From NCBI GenBank assembly GCA_038503035.1, contig JAVSML010001006.1:1-64000 (forward strand): a DNA stretch of 64,000 bases, in the 5' to 3' direction. Both the position numbers and the translations under genes were made by a program. The notes under the pieces were generated by a model. That model was not told where the DNA came from. It was given only the letters and a program-made list of their open reading frames with translations, and ran no database searches. Of the stretch, positions 45,331-57,050 are shown piece after piece (the stretch's first letter is position 1; each line of letters opens with the position of its first letter). The DNA is from Crocodylus rhombifer (Eukaryota; Chordata; Crocodylia; Crocodylidae).

Positions 45331-45989
45331 TAGGGTTTTTTTCAGTCCCAGCAGGCGCTTCAGCGCACTTTCATCGACGTCCCCAGCCTTGGCTGCATCT
45401 GACACCCAATGTTTATGGGGATGGTTAAACCTCCCCCCCCATGACATAGCAGTGTAACTGAGGGACCACTGGGGCAACAGTCCTGGGTGCTACTTCTAGC
45501 GGTGGGGGAGAGGAGGGGAGGGCGTAAAAACAGCAGCCACTACACCAGTGGTTGTACATGCCACTGTCATTGGCACCACGACAGCCAGTGTTTTCCTGCG
45601 TGCAGCCGCTACCCCAGGCATGGAGCTGCCCTGCTCCACCTCTGCCCTAACACCTGCAATAGGAGGGGAAAAATATTCTTCTTAGCCTCATGTGGCAACC
45701 AGCACAACCCAGAATTATGGGAAAACCAAACACCTTCCACTCTACACTGCAACCTGCAGACCACAAACACAATTCCATGCATCCCAAACCTGAACTAGAG
45801 TCACAACTCCTTTTTCTGCCATCCCATTTCCTCCATAAACTTGTTCCAGCTCTTTAATTTAATTTCATAACCAAGCCAGCTGTTGAGCTATGCTTCATTC
45901 TCATGCTGCTGAGCACGATCCTCACCAGTTTCTGATGCATGTGTGGAGTCCCCTGAGCATCTAATGGTTGCCTTTCACAACACACTTCA

Positions 45990-47830
45990 AGCATTGCTAC
46001 TCCTAAATAATCCCTGATCAATGCTTATCCAATCTCTTCTTGAAAATGTCCAGTAAACGACACTTCACAACATCCCCAGGCAGTGTATTCCACTGCCTCA
46101 CTTTTCTAAAAGTGACATTTTCTCCTGATATCCAATCTAAATCTGCAATTTCAAGTCACTGCTATGCATCCTAATTTCTGCAGTAAGAGAGAAAAGCATT
46201 TTCCTTCTTCTTTGTGGCAGCCTTTCAGATATCTGAAGATAGCTATTGTGTTCCTTCTTAATTACCTTTTTCACCAGCTGCATAAGCTTATTTCTCTCAA
46301 CTTCCCCTTGTATGGCTTGCCTTCCAAGACCTTTAGCTTTTTGTCACCCACCTTTGGACCATCTCTAAGTCCTCCACATCCTTTTTAAAATGCAGAGCCC
46401 AGAACTGCACACAGTACTTTAGATGAGACCTAACTGGAACTGACTAGATCAGGGGTAGGCAATGTTTTTTGGCCGGAGTGCTGAAAAAAACAATGTCTAC
46501 CTTGGAAGGTACCACAGTGCTGACATGCCAGAGCCCAGAGCAACTGTTTGCAGCCTCCCAGCTGCAGCCGGCCCATGAAGCCCAGTCTGCTTGCAGCTGG
46601 GCTTGCAGCCTCCCAGCTGCCTGCTGGATCAGCCTGGGCTCCGTGGCTGGCAGCAGCTGCTTGGAGCCCAGGTTGGCAGTGGTGTGCCGAGCAAAATGGC
46701 TTTGTGTCCCATGTTCGGCACGCATCCCACAGGTTGCTGACCCCTGGATTAGAGTGTCATTCCCAGGGGCACTATCATTCCCATGTCTTACACCTAATAC
46801 TCCTGCTGACGCAGCCCAAAACAACATTCACCTTTTTTGCTGCTGCATCACACCATGAAATCATGTTGAGTTTCTGATCCACTAAAGCCCCAAGATTTAC
46901 CTCCACAGTACTGCCATCCAATCATGTCACTCATTCTATATCTGTGTTTTGGATTATTCTTCCCAAAGTATAACATTTTGCATTTGTCAGCACTTAACTT
47001 ATCCTTTTGCTCTAGTCCAGCTATCCAAACTATCAGGGTCCTTCTGAATTCTACTTCTGTCCTCCAGTGTCTTTGTAAAACTTCCCAGTTTTGTGCCATC
47101 TGCAAATTTGCTCAGGAAGCTCTCTATTCCAGCACCCAAATAATTATTAAACATGCTGAGCAGCACCAGGCTCAGGACAGACCCTTGTGGGACTCCACTT
47201 GAAATCTCCTAACATTCTCAAATGGATCCATGTATAATTACCCTTTAATTACAGCGATTAAGCCAGTTGGCTATCCACCTTCCAGCAGTTTTGTCTAGCC
47301 CACATTTAGTCTATTTGTTTATGAAAAGGTTGTATGGGACTCAGTCAAAACCTTACTGAAATCCAAGTACACTGTGTCTACTTCGTTCCTTTCATCCACC
47401 CAACTAGTTGCTTTGACAAAGAAGAAGATCAATTTTTTTGGCACAATTTGTTCTTAGCAAATCTATGCTCGTTGCTCAGGAATATCCTTTCCTCCTCTGG
47501 ATGCTTATAAGTCGGCTTCTTTAGAATTTGCTCCAGTACTTATCCAGTATTAAGTTTGGCTAGCCAGTCCATAATTCTACAGGTCCTCATTTTTGCCTTT
47601 TTTTTTTTAAGAAGGGCACTATTTTGGCCCTTTTCCAAACCTCTGGAACCTCCGCTTCCTCCCATGACTTAGTACATATAATGCCCAGGGCTCTGAGATC
47701 TCTTCTCCCAGCTCCCTCAGTACCTTGGGATGAAGTTCACTAGACCCTCCTGACCTGAATTCATTCAAAATGATCAAGAGCTCTCTGACATTCTCTTTCA
47801 TATCATGACCCTCTGTCTATCGCCTTCCTT
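45990..47830 (-). mobile_element. Old CR1/L3 LINE, antisense, with reverse-transcriptase remnant
   Basis: Antisense UTR words (tcttcttgaaaatgtccagt, ttccactgcctcac, acatcctttttaaaatgcag) lead into a degraded RT region. On the minus strand the best block reads MKENVRELLIILNEFRSGGS, SELHPKVLRELGEEISEPWA and, further left, ELEQKDKLSADKCKMLYFGK in broken frames. Much more decayed than the CR1 at 50568. A hAT MITE sits inside at 46450. Confidence 0.8.
46450..46746. mobile_element. hAT MITE nested in the old CR1/L3
   Basis: Left CAGGGGTAGGCAATGTTTTT, right inward CAGGGGTCAGCAACCTGTGG. Flanks gactagat and gattagag match at 6 of 8 positions. The interior has internal duplication (gcagcctcccagctgc at 46551 and 46606). 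297 bp. Confidence 0.85.
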
Positions 47831-48063
47831 GCCTATATAGTTTTTCTTAGTTGTCTGGCTGGCTTTCAGGGATAACAGCTACTCCTAGGCTCTGGCTAGC
47901 ACTGCTGGCATTGAAGAACTGGGGATCAGATGGCACAGATTACGGTTCTCGTCTATAAGTTTTGGGGATCTCTTTTATGCCCAGCTCTCAGGAGGATGCA
48001 GGAGGAAGCCTTACCCCCTTTAACACAGAAGTAAGTACCAACTAGCAGGACAGAAGGACTCAC

Positions 48064-48157
48064 CATTTTATTGAAGTGATACTTGCAGTAGCCACAATAT
48101 TTGACATTGTCAACCTCCAGGACTTCCTCTTCACACAAGAGGCCAGCCATCTGGGCG
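48064..48157 (-). CDS. MLLT6: MLLT6 exon 6: end of PHD finger 2
   Basis: Acceptor gtttcag precedes C GCC CAG, completing the Cys codon begun in exon 5 and reading AQMAGLLCEEEVLEVDNVKY then CGYCKYHFNKM; donor gtgagt follows. The 94 nt end on a codon boundary. C-x2-C in YCGYCKYH gives the last ligand pair of PHD2. MAGLLCEEEVLEVDNVKY favours AF17; remembered AF10 has FAGLLCEEEGNGADNVQY. A minus-strand reading runs on past the donor for about 35 codons, but the donor is canonical and the next exon joins in frame, so I keep the exon end at 48064. Confidence 0.97.
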
Positions 48158-48959
48158 CTGAAACACACAAACATCAGAAACCTCAGCCAGACTACATGCC
48201 TTGTCTTCTCAGATTTCATCAGGGAAACATGCGCCTGGGGTGCTTGGAGTACTCAGGGTACCCTTGCCTGTCTGATAAACAGTTTGTGTTAGAGAAAGTT
48301 GAGGAAAAAAAATGGTGGAAAAATTTTCACCAAAATTTGATATTTTAGAAAAATTACACCCACACCAGAGAGCTGGTCTAAAACAACTGCAAAAAAAAAT
48401 AATTGAAATCTTTGAAATTTTCTATCTACTCCACCTGTGATTCTTGTTTTTAGCATGGGGCTGAGGAACTAGTAATTATTCCATGGGGACACATCTCCTG
48501 AGCAAGAACCCCATGCTGTCGTCAATACACAGCTGGGAATCCCAGCCTTCCTGTGATAAATAGCATTGTTTTCTGGCTTTGAGGGTGCACAAGGTACCAG
48601 ACTTTAAAAATCACATCGTTCACATTATGCTCTTGCATGTGCTGTGCTTGTGTAAGTACATTCCTAGGCTGTGAGCCAGCTGGTTTGTCCTTGGACTTCA
48701 CCCAGTCCTGGAGACAACCCCACTGCTCACAGCACCTGCCCTGGGAAGGCCTCTGTCTGCCACAGCTTGCAGCCCCAAGGGAATTGTCTCCATGTCCAAC
48801 GGATGGCAGAAGTATTCCACCCACATAAGAGAAAGTCAGTGCAATTTGCCCAGCTCTTCTTGCAGTGGGCCTTTGTCTCCTGCCAAGGATAGCACCAAAG
48901 TTGTGCCAATGAAAACAGTAGCTGGGGGCATTGTTGAGGCAATGCTGTAAGGGACTCAC
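48158..48959. other. MLLT6 intron 5 (802 bp)
   Basis: Between exons 5 and 6. No repeat recognised; spared from the insertions that fill the long introns. Confidence 0.7.
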
Positions 48960-49063
48960 CAGGTGACGTGGAAGGCTTGCCGGCAGCCATGTCGATTGCA
49001 GGTCATGCAGGCCCCAGAGGCTGCTTTGCTCTCCCTGCCCTGCTCTTCACAGATATAGCAGGT
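48960..49063 (-). CDS. MLLT6: MLLT6 exon 5: PHD finger 2 core
   Basis: Acceptor tttttgcag precedes TCYICEEQGRESKAASGACM then TCNRHGCRQAFHVT and two bases TG of a Cys codon; donor gtgagt follows. The 104 nt start in phase 0 and end in phase 2. Visible zinc ligands are CYIC, CMTC, the GC and HVTC positions of the extended second PHD finger. This finger packs on the knuckle and first finger to form the histone-reading PZP module. Spacing and residues match family members fully, with no break. The neighbouring introns are short (683 bp and 802 bp), unlike the rest of the gene. Confidence 0.97.
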
Positions 49064-49746
49064 CTGCAAAAAGGAAATAGTGGGCTGTGAGTTTACCCCA
49101 ATGGGGCCACATAGTGGGCAGCCAGAGGTAGGCTCTCCTCATGCCCCACAAACTCACCTGCATGCAGCAAAGCAGCACATCACTTATTGTGAGGCTAGAA
49201 CTTGGTTTAGTTCCGTTTTCAATTCAGCCTCAGTCCCAAAGACCTCCATAATATCCAAGTCAAAGATAGCCTCATTCCCCACCCTCAGCATACATGCACA
49301 CTTCTCCATGACACAGGGGTCAAAGACAGCCCTACTCTTATACTGCAGGAAGCAGATGAAATTTCATTCCTATGGGCCCACAAAATAGGGGGCAGGCATG
49401 GGCCAATTCATTCTCTTCCTCCCTCCAGTACCATGTGGTTCAGACCAAAGTGGGGGCACCCTGTATAAGAACCTATATTATCACAAGGCGAGGTGCTGTC
49501 TTTGGAAGGATGAGTTGGGTGTAATGGAAATCCAAGGACATACACAAGTGGCAGTCATGTAAGCCAGAGAGGAGATTAGGGTAACTTGTAAGAAAAGGAC
49601 TCCACTTTTTCATGTCTCTAAAGGAAACAATATACCTGGAAATAAACCTCAAATATGCCAGAAATAGTGGGAAGATGAGAAGACAGGAAGGTCGTCAGTG
49701 GGTAAGGGGCTGGCATTTGGGGTGGAGGGAAAAGAGGTAGCCTCAC
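49064..49746. other. MLLT6 intron 4 (683 bp)
   Basis: Between exons 4 and 5. No repeat recognised. Confidence 0.7.
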
Positions 49747-49856
49747 CTTGTTGAAGCGGTCATGGGGCACGTACTGCAGGACAATTGGCTCCATGGTCAG
49801 CACATTGGCAAACTGCACCTCAGGGATGTACAAAGCACAGACGACATGGGCCCAGC
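49747..49856 (-). CDS. MLLT6: MLLT6 exon 4: knuckle end and linker to PHD2
   Basis: Acceptor ccccag precedes GC TGG, which joins the G from exon 3 to give Gly-Trp. The 110 nt encode WAHVVCALYIPEVQFANV then LTMEPIVLQYVPHDRFNK and end on a codon boundary before gtgagg. His and Cys of WAHVVC complete the zinc knuckle. The segment LTMEPIVLQYVPHDRFNK is diagnostic: from memory AF10 has STMEPIVLQSVPHDRYNK, so this is MLLT6 rather than MLLT10. The following intron is 683 bp, the preceding one 4.7 kb and contains the 2.4 kb CR1 at 50568-52944. Confidence 0.97.
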
Positions 49857-50567
49857 CTGGGGAGATGAATGGGATGGTGAGATAAAGATCACAGCAGGTA
49901 GTCAGAAAATGTGTAGACCCAAGCAGAACAGCAGATGGGTGCTAGGATGGGCTCAAGGATAGAGGAGATAGGCAGGGAAGGGAAAGGATTTAATCACATG
50001 CTAGGCTTGAAACACTGATTCTCATAATTTTCTTAGAAACTCAGATTCTATGATGATAGTTGCTAGCCAGCCAGCCAGACACCACGTTTAGATTTTAAAT
50101 GGGGGAGGGGGTAAAGATTTCTGGGAAAAGAAGATTTTTAAATGTGAACAAACAAATAACTCAGGATCTAACCCAGCCAGAGCCATGAGTTTCCAAGGAG
50201 AAGGATCACTCTCAGTAAAATACTGATGGGACAGGTTTGGAGAAAAGCCCCTTCCTATAATCATTAGGCTGCTATGGGAGCTTGGTAGAAGGCTCTATTT
50301 CAGCAACTCCACATTGATTAAGGTCTGAATAAACTGGGAAACACTGAACTTCCCAAACCAGATGCAGAATTTCCATTTAGGGCCCATGGGGAGGTGGGAC
50401 TCTTGGGAGGAGACAGCAAAGTTTCACCTGGGTGGAAGGAACAACTCTGTTGTTACAGAATGATCTTACGGCCATGTCGGCTGCAATGATGATCAGTAAC
50501 ATGGTTATAACGGTGTCTGCACTGGCCAAACCAAACCACATAATAACATGCTTGGAATGAGACTATC
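49857..50567. other. MLLT6 intron 3, left part
   Basis: Nothing recognised before the CR1. Confidence 0.6.
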
Positions 50568-52944
50568 ATGAATGAGACTACTTCAACTACCCAGACATCT
50601 CATGGGAAGAGCACTCAGCCAAATCTGAATGGTCACAAAACTTCCTCATGTGCATGGACGAGCTCTATCTGACTCAAGAAGTCTATGGACCGACAAGAAG
50701 CAAAACTGCTCAACCTGGTACTGGCAATGGGGCATGATCTAGTCAGCGACCTAATGATCGAAGGGAAGCTGGGAGACAGTGACCATGAGCTGATCACTTC
50801 CACTATCCACCGTAAACCTAGCAAGTCAGTCAGTGATGCTGAAGTCCTTGACTTCAGGAAAGCTGACTTTGACAAGCTCAGGAGACTTGTTGGTGAGGCC
50901 CTAACAGACCATGACCCGAAGGGGAGGGGAGTTCAGGATGAGTGGTTGCTCCTCAAGGGAGTGATCCTGAAAGCACAAGCAATGTCTATTCCATCTTGGA
51001 GGAAAGGTAGCAAAAGGGCACAGCTGCCTCCTTGGCTCTGCAGGGAACTTATGGACTTCCTGCATGGAGGACTGGAACCACCTCAAAGGAGGAGTACTCT
51101 GCATTGGTCTGGACCTGTAAGGAGTGAACCAGGAAAGCCAAGGCTGTGATTAAACTCTAACTGGCTACACATATCAAAGACAATAAAAAGTTCTTTTTTA
51201 GATATGTGGGGAGCCGGAGGAAAAGCAAGGGTAACACTGGACCCCTGCTAAACCAAATGGGACAACTGACAACCAATGCCCAGAAAAAAGTCAACCTGCT
51301 TAATGGGTATTTTGTGTCAGTTTTTCGCTAGCCCCAAGGGACAGCTCTGCTCAATATGGTATGGGATGGCCAGGGTGAAGGAGAATTGTTACTTTACATC
51401 AATGTTGAACATGTGAAGGAACACCTTGAGAGGCTGGACACCTTCAAGTTGCTGGCCCTGACAGTTTACACCCCGGGGTACTTAAGGAGCTGGCAGGCAT
51501 CATAGCCCAGCCTCTGTCATGGATCTTCGAGAACTCAAGGCACTCTGGTGAAGTGCCTGAACAATGGAAGAAGGCCAATGGGGTGTCTGTCTTCAAGAAA
51601 GGGAGAAAAGTAGATCCAGGGAACTACAGACACATCAGCCTGACCTCTATCCCAGGGAAGATCTTGAAAAAAATTATCAGAGACCATTCTTGACAAGCTG
51701 GCTGATGGCAACATCCTGAGGGATAGCCAGCACAGGTTTGTTGTGGGTAGGTCTTACCTGACCAATCTTATCTCCTTCTATGACCAGGTGACATATCACC
51801 TGGACAAGGGAGAAGAGATTGACATCATATATCTTGATTTAAAAAAAGCCTTCAATCTGGTGTCCCATGATCTCCTCATGGAAAAATTGGCCAACTGCAG
51901 CCTTGGCTACATCACGGACTGATGGCTGGACCCAAAGAGTGGTAATAGATGGAAGTAAATCATCATGGTGCGCCATGACCAGCAGGGCCCCTGTCCTTGG
52001 GCCTATACTCTTTAACGTCTTTATTAATGATGTAGACATTGGCATTAGAAGCAGACTGGCCAAGTTTGCCGATGACACCAAACTTTGGGGTACAGTGTCC
52101 ACACCTGAGGACAGGATGGTGATCCAGGCCGACCTAAACAGGCTCATAAAATAGGTGGATGAAAACCTGATGGTGTTCAACAACAAAAAATGCAAGGTAC
52201 TCCACCTTAGGAAAAAAACCCTGCAGCATGCTTACAGGCTTGGCAGTGCTAGGCTTGCTAGCACCATGGCTGAAAGGGGCTTGGGGGTCATGACAGACCA
52301 CAAGATAAATATGAGCCACCAATGCAACGTCGCAGCTGGTAAAGTGAGTAAAACTCTGGTTTGCATCCATATATGCTTCTCAAGCAAATCCCAGGATGTC
52401 ATCCTCCCGCTGTACTCGGCCACAGCTGAAGTATTGCATCCAATTCTGGGCTCCACAATTTAAAAAGGATGTTGAGAAGCTTGAGAGTCCAGAGGAGAAC
52501 CGTGTGCATGATCAGTGGGTAGGAGAACAGGCCTTATGATGAGAGGCTTAGAGCCATAGGACTCTTAAGCCTAGAAAAGCACAGGTTTGGGGGGGACCTG
52601 GTGGCTGCCTATAAGTATATAAGGGGTGTTCACCAGGATCTGGGGGAATGACTATTCACCAGAGCGCCCCAAGGGATGACAAGGTCAAACGGTCACAAAT
52701 TCCTCCAAGACCATTTCAGGCTGGACATAAGAAAGAACTTCTTTACTGTCCGAGCCCCAAAGGCCTGGAACAGACTGCCTCCAGCGGTGATGCAAGCACC
52801 TATTCTGGGCTCCTTTAAGAGACATTTGGGTGTTTATCTTGCTGGGATCCTTTGCCTCAGCTGACTTCCTGCTCCTGGGGCAGGGGGCTGGACTCAATCT
52901 TCCAAGGTCCCTTCCAACCCTAATGTCTATGAAATCTATGAAAT
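50568..52944 (+). mobile_element. CR1 LINE, 2.4 kb, most complete copy
   Basis: Runs from the end of the endonuclease domain (YFNYPDISWEEHSAKSEW) through the linker (DFRKADFDKLRRLVGEAL), RT (GNYRHISLTSIPGK, PVLGPILFNVFINDVDIGIR, the catalytic-type FADDTKLWGT near 52056-52085) to the C-terminal block and 3' UTR, ending cctaatgtctatgaaatcta. Frames shift several times and stops interrupt it (for example before 51900 and at 52153), so it is not active. 5' truncated inside the endonuclease. It lies in MLLT6 intron 3, opposite to the gene. Confidence 0.95.
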
Positions 52945-54574
52945 GTTATTACAATGAGATCCCCCAACATAGAACTCTGGCTGTTGCAGTCAAGCCCTTA
53001 GCACTGTGGCAGAGCAGTTAGTTTAACCAGCTCTAATTGGTGCTCCTGCAACCTGTAGTGTCCTTTCTCTGCAGCTCAGGGGCTCTCATGAGCTTCCTTT
53101 CTAAACTGGAAACACATTAAAGCAAAGCTCCCCCACTTTGACCTGACTACACATATGTTGGGGTGAGTGAAGGACTGTGCAATGGATGAAAGCACATGAG
53201 CACTGCAATAAAATAAAGTAGTTTTGGAAAGCTGGTGATCAAACTGCAGAACTGATTACACTACTGGGTGCAAGCTGTAGTAACTAAAACCAAGCTGCAA
53301 GGCAGCAAGAGCTGGTGAGAGGGGAGAAAAATGCCGTAGAGTGAAACAGCTTTCTCTGGTGCAGGGCTCTTGGCTTCTCTTTTTCTCTCACTCTGAGGTT
53401 TACAAACACCAGCACAGGTACTACCCATCCTTCCTGATTTGCATGAGCCAGAGCTATCACTGTTAATCCAGTTTGTTAAGGACTAGCTGTGTCTGGGGCA
53501 AGAACTACTCCCCATGCTTTGGACAGGTCAGCTCTGGGACTGGCACTGACCCTCCTGCCAGATGCCTCTGCTGCCAGATTGAACAGCTGTTTGCTTGGTT
53601 TCTGTTCCTTTGTTATTGTCATTGCCTTTTCCCAGCCTTGATTTTCTTATGACATCTGCAGCGCAAAGCTCAGGGCAGTGAATTTCCCCAGGAGACTCTG
53701 AAGTGGCAGTTCAAAGGGCACTGAGATGTAGACAATGTGTTCTAGAGATGCTTATGAGTTGCAGGATCTCAGTCCAGTTCCTAGAGGACAAGTGCCTAGG
53801 TTGGACCACCATCAGAACAGCCACTAATAATATCGAGATATTATTCAACTACTTTACAAAAGATATCTTATCTCAAACAGCTTTACAAAGGTCATTTTCC
53901 CCATTTTATAGGTGGAGAAACTAAGTGCCCAAGGTCATGCAGTAGCCCAATGGTAGAGCTAAGAACAGAGCCCCACATCTCCAATATTACTAGCCAGGTC
54001 TCTATCCACCCCTGCTTTCTTTCCTATGATCCTTTCCTGTCCATAGAGATCTTCCTGTCCCACCATCAGCTGGCTACCTTGCCAGAAGTCTCAGGACAGA
54101 AAGTGAGGACTAAATAGTTTGCAGAGAATAAACTCCCCTCTTAACTCTACTGGACAGCCCTTCTCTCCCGTACAATGCTGAGACCTTGTATTCTGGAACT
54201 CATCATCACACCATGCAAAAGAATAGCTTAATAAGTTGTGTATTTATTTATATGAACAATAGCAGCCTCTCCAGTGACAGCAGCTAGGACAAAGCTTATG
54301 AAAGCAAACCCTCATGCTTAAGGTTCAATACCAAGCTGAGGTTAAGAAAAGAAATATCTAGGCAACAGAATTACACTTAAAAAATAATACAAGATGAGGT
54401 GTTGTGGGAAAGGGAAGAAGTCTCTCTTGTTCTTCTGGAGGACCAGCCATTGCCATGGACAATAGATACAGTAATTGCTGTGCCCTTTACCATTACTCTG
54501 GAACAGTTGCTGCTGTAATCCTAGCAAGCAAGTCACGAGTGAACAGGCTGCTTGCTGTAGGCAGGGGTGCTTAC
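52945..54574. other. MLLT6 intron 3, right part
   Basis: A MIR-like SINE at 53885-53990 (tttccccattttataggtgg, aggtcatgcagtagccc, aagaacagagccccacatc). Otherwise nothing. Confidence 0.55.
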
Positions 54575-54629
54575 CTCCATTGTCAGTCCGTTTTAGGGCT
54601 CCATCTTTGTGAGGACACAGCTCACATCT
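54575..54629 (-). CDS. MLLT6: MLLT6 exon 3: zinc-knuckle start
   Basis: The acceptor ttcaag is followed by codons RCELCPHKDGALKRTDNG plus one base, then the donor gtaagc. The 55 nt start in phase 0, exactly where exon 2 ended, and leave a single G that completes a glycine codon with exon 4. C-x2-C (CELC) gives the first two ligands of the central zinc knuckle between the two PHD fingers; the H and C partners are in exon 4. The residues are invariant between remembered AF10 and AF17. The exon sits alone, 4.7 kb downstream of... exon 4 in genome order and 7.4 kb left of exon 2, so splicing definition depends on a small exon between long repeat-filled introns. Confidence 0.97.
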
Positions 54630-56964
54630 CTTGAAATCAAGCAGAAACAACAATGTTAGAATGATTCTCAGGAACAAAGGGTGGAAACAGAAGTTATCTC
54701 ATTTAGTGCACAGCTGGATTACAGGAATGGTGTTTTTTAGTTCTTTCTGGGAGATAGAGGAAGGAAAGGACAGTAAATGGTAAGGGTGAGGAGGCTACTC
54801 CACAGCAGAGCCAGATACTATTGTATCTACACTACCACTGCTGCAGTTACACTCAGGAAGTCCCTTAAACCATTAGGCTTAGGACCCAGATCCCCAATTG
54901 ATGTAAATGAGTAAGGTTCCAGTTGACTTCAGTGAGTCCTATGGTGATTTATACTGAGGATTTAGGCTGAGGATTTAACTCACGGTCACTTTTCTTCTGC
55001 CTCAGCTATGATAACACGGTTGGCGGAAAAAAAATAGCACAGAAGATACGGTCTTTTTTGGTTATTAGTCCAACCTCAGTCAGTAGTCATCACAAGTTAT
55101 TTCTTGGTGGGCCATATGAAATGAATTTGGTTGCTCCCAGCTCAAAGACATGCAAACCATCCACAGAGAACAATTCATTCAAATAATCTTGCTCCTTTTT
55201 CTATTCATGAATTATCACAAATTATTTGTATAAATATAATGGCTGTTACGATGCTATTTCCCAGCTGCACATTACTTGCAAAATGCTCTCAGCAGTCATT
55301 GCTTTGGGCATTTTCGCTGGTTATATTCATCCCTGGGTAGAAAGTCAAAGTGTCACTCAATTCCCACTGGGCTGAAGTTATACACACATCATCCCTTTTG
55401 TGCTAGAATTTTGTTTTAGTTCCAATACATCAGCATGACCAACTCATGCTCTGTCTTGCTTTGTTTTTATCAGGAGCATCCTGAGATATGGTGTCTACCT
55501 TAATGCCCCACCTTCTGGAGTCAGAGGATTATATATGTTTATTGTTTTTTGGTTTGGTTTTCTTTTTAATATCAGCTCTTAGCTTTTGGGACAGTGAAGA
55601 AAAACTGGAAAACATAACTCAGAAAGCAAAAAGCAAGAGGCCTAAATCATCATCATCATTAATAATAATAACAATAACAATAACAATATCATGATTTTTA
55701 AAGCAATATTACAATTTTGGAGGGTCTGATTCGTGGTTTGAGTGCTTGGGGTCAACACCCCTGTAAATAATGCTTACACTTTATGTTCTTACCACAGGGC
55801 TGAATTTCAGCCTTCTTGCAGGGTGGTGTCAAGAATAGGACTCAAACCCAGATGCAACAAAAGAGAAGAGCAAGCCCTGCCCTGCACTTGCAACTGGCCC
55901 AGTGGCTGTCACCTGCTCCTTTCTCCCTCTTTTCCCCCAGCTGATCACTGTGGCACCTCAGGGGGTGAGCCCAGGATACCCCTGGATGAGTTGCGCTCTC
56001 TTTTCTGGGCCTGCTCTTCACAACTCTTTGTGCTTGGGGGAAAGGTAAAATGGGGGTGGCCTCTAGAGTGAAATGAGCTTAAAGGAAAGGGAACACAGAA
56101 ACCTCCCCCCAGAAGTGGAAGAACTGCTTCGTAAAGACCCCAGCCCCAGAAGTAATACAAATTTGTGGCGAGGGGCACCAAGCCCAGCCCAACAGACAGT
56201 GAAAGGGCGGGCTGAGAGGGTAGCAGAAAAGAGGCCTGAGCCATCCACTCAGCACTCCCAGACACGGGCCCCAGCCACCAATTCCCTTCTTGCAACTGCT
56301 TTGATGGCCTTCCCGGTCTGCTGTACATCCCTGAAGAAGGAGGAGGAACCAGGCTGCTGGGGACAGTGCATTTGGGCAAAGGACAGCCCACATGGAAGAG
56401 GATGGATGGCCCCTGAGAGCAACACAGCTGTGGAGGAAAGCCCCCCACCCTGAGCCCTTGTAATAACCTGGGTCAGTTTATAAGGAAAGCGAAGACTGGC
56501 TCAACAGCCCCAGCCTCAGTGAGAGGAATTGCCATGGGGGACAGCAGAATAATGCCTCTGCCCTGAGCTGTTTCTACACCACTCCCAGACGCAAGCCCCA
56601 GCTGTCAGCTTCATCCTCCCCACAGACTTAACAGACTTTCTGGGCCAGCTTCGCATCTCTGCCTGTCTCTGCCTCTTCAGGAAAGCAGAAAAAGGAATCC
56701 CACTAATGAGGAGGCCACTGGGGCAAAAAAGAGCATGAGGGGATGGGGATCAGGAACCCCCCATGAGCAGAAGAGCTGTCAAGAAAATGTTAACAGGCTG
56801 GAAAGGGAGGGGACACCTGCCCAAACCCCTCCCCTGCCACACAGCAAGGAAAGTAGCCATGAGGGATCAGAGATTTGCTCAGCAATGCACCCCTCATAGG
56901 GCTGAAAGCAATGGCCAGGGAGGACAACGGGAGTAAATGACATTTCCACTATGCAACCTCCCTC
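54630..56964. other. MLLT6 intron 2, left part
   Basis: 54880-54975 is a worn copy of the palindromic gtgtaaatctg family. A GC-rich stretch at 55900-56460 has open readings on both strands without recognisable protein. Confidence 0.5.
55645..55692. repeat. (ATC)n-(AAT)n-(AAC)n compound microsatellite
   Basis: tcatcatcatcatt, then aataataataacaataac and caataacaatatc. Compound trinucleotide and hexanucleotide tract. Confidence 0.9.
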
Positions 56965-57050
56965 AGGCACACAGCATTTGCTTGAGCAGGCACACAGCAT
57001 TTGCTTGAGCATCCCCTGCCTCCCACCAGGCACACAGCATTTGTTCGAGC
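56965..57050. repeat. Three copies of a 23-bp unit
   Basis: Units aggcacacagcatttgcttg+agc at 56965-56987 and 56988-57010 are identical; a third at 57028-57050 differs by two bases and is offset by a 17-bp spacer. Confidence 0.95.

Noticed and set aside
46469..46877. Overlapping open stretches with Ala/Leu/Gln-rich products
   Set aside because: They lie within the nested hAT MITE with clear inverted ends and flank duplication; composition alone keeps the frames open.
50685..52864. Several open stretches that could be taken for host genes
   Set aside because: They read as CR1 ORF2 pieces (endonuclease end, RT with FADD box, C-terminal block) in shifting frames, and the stretch ends with the CR1 3' tail.
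55942..56453. GC-rich open stretches on both strands in intron 2
   Set aside because: No motif, no splice support, and frames open on both strands, which points to base composition.
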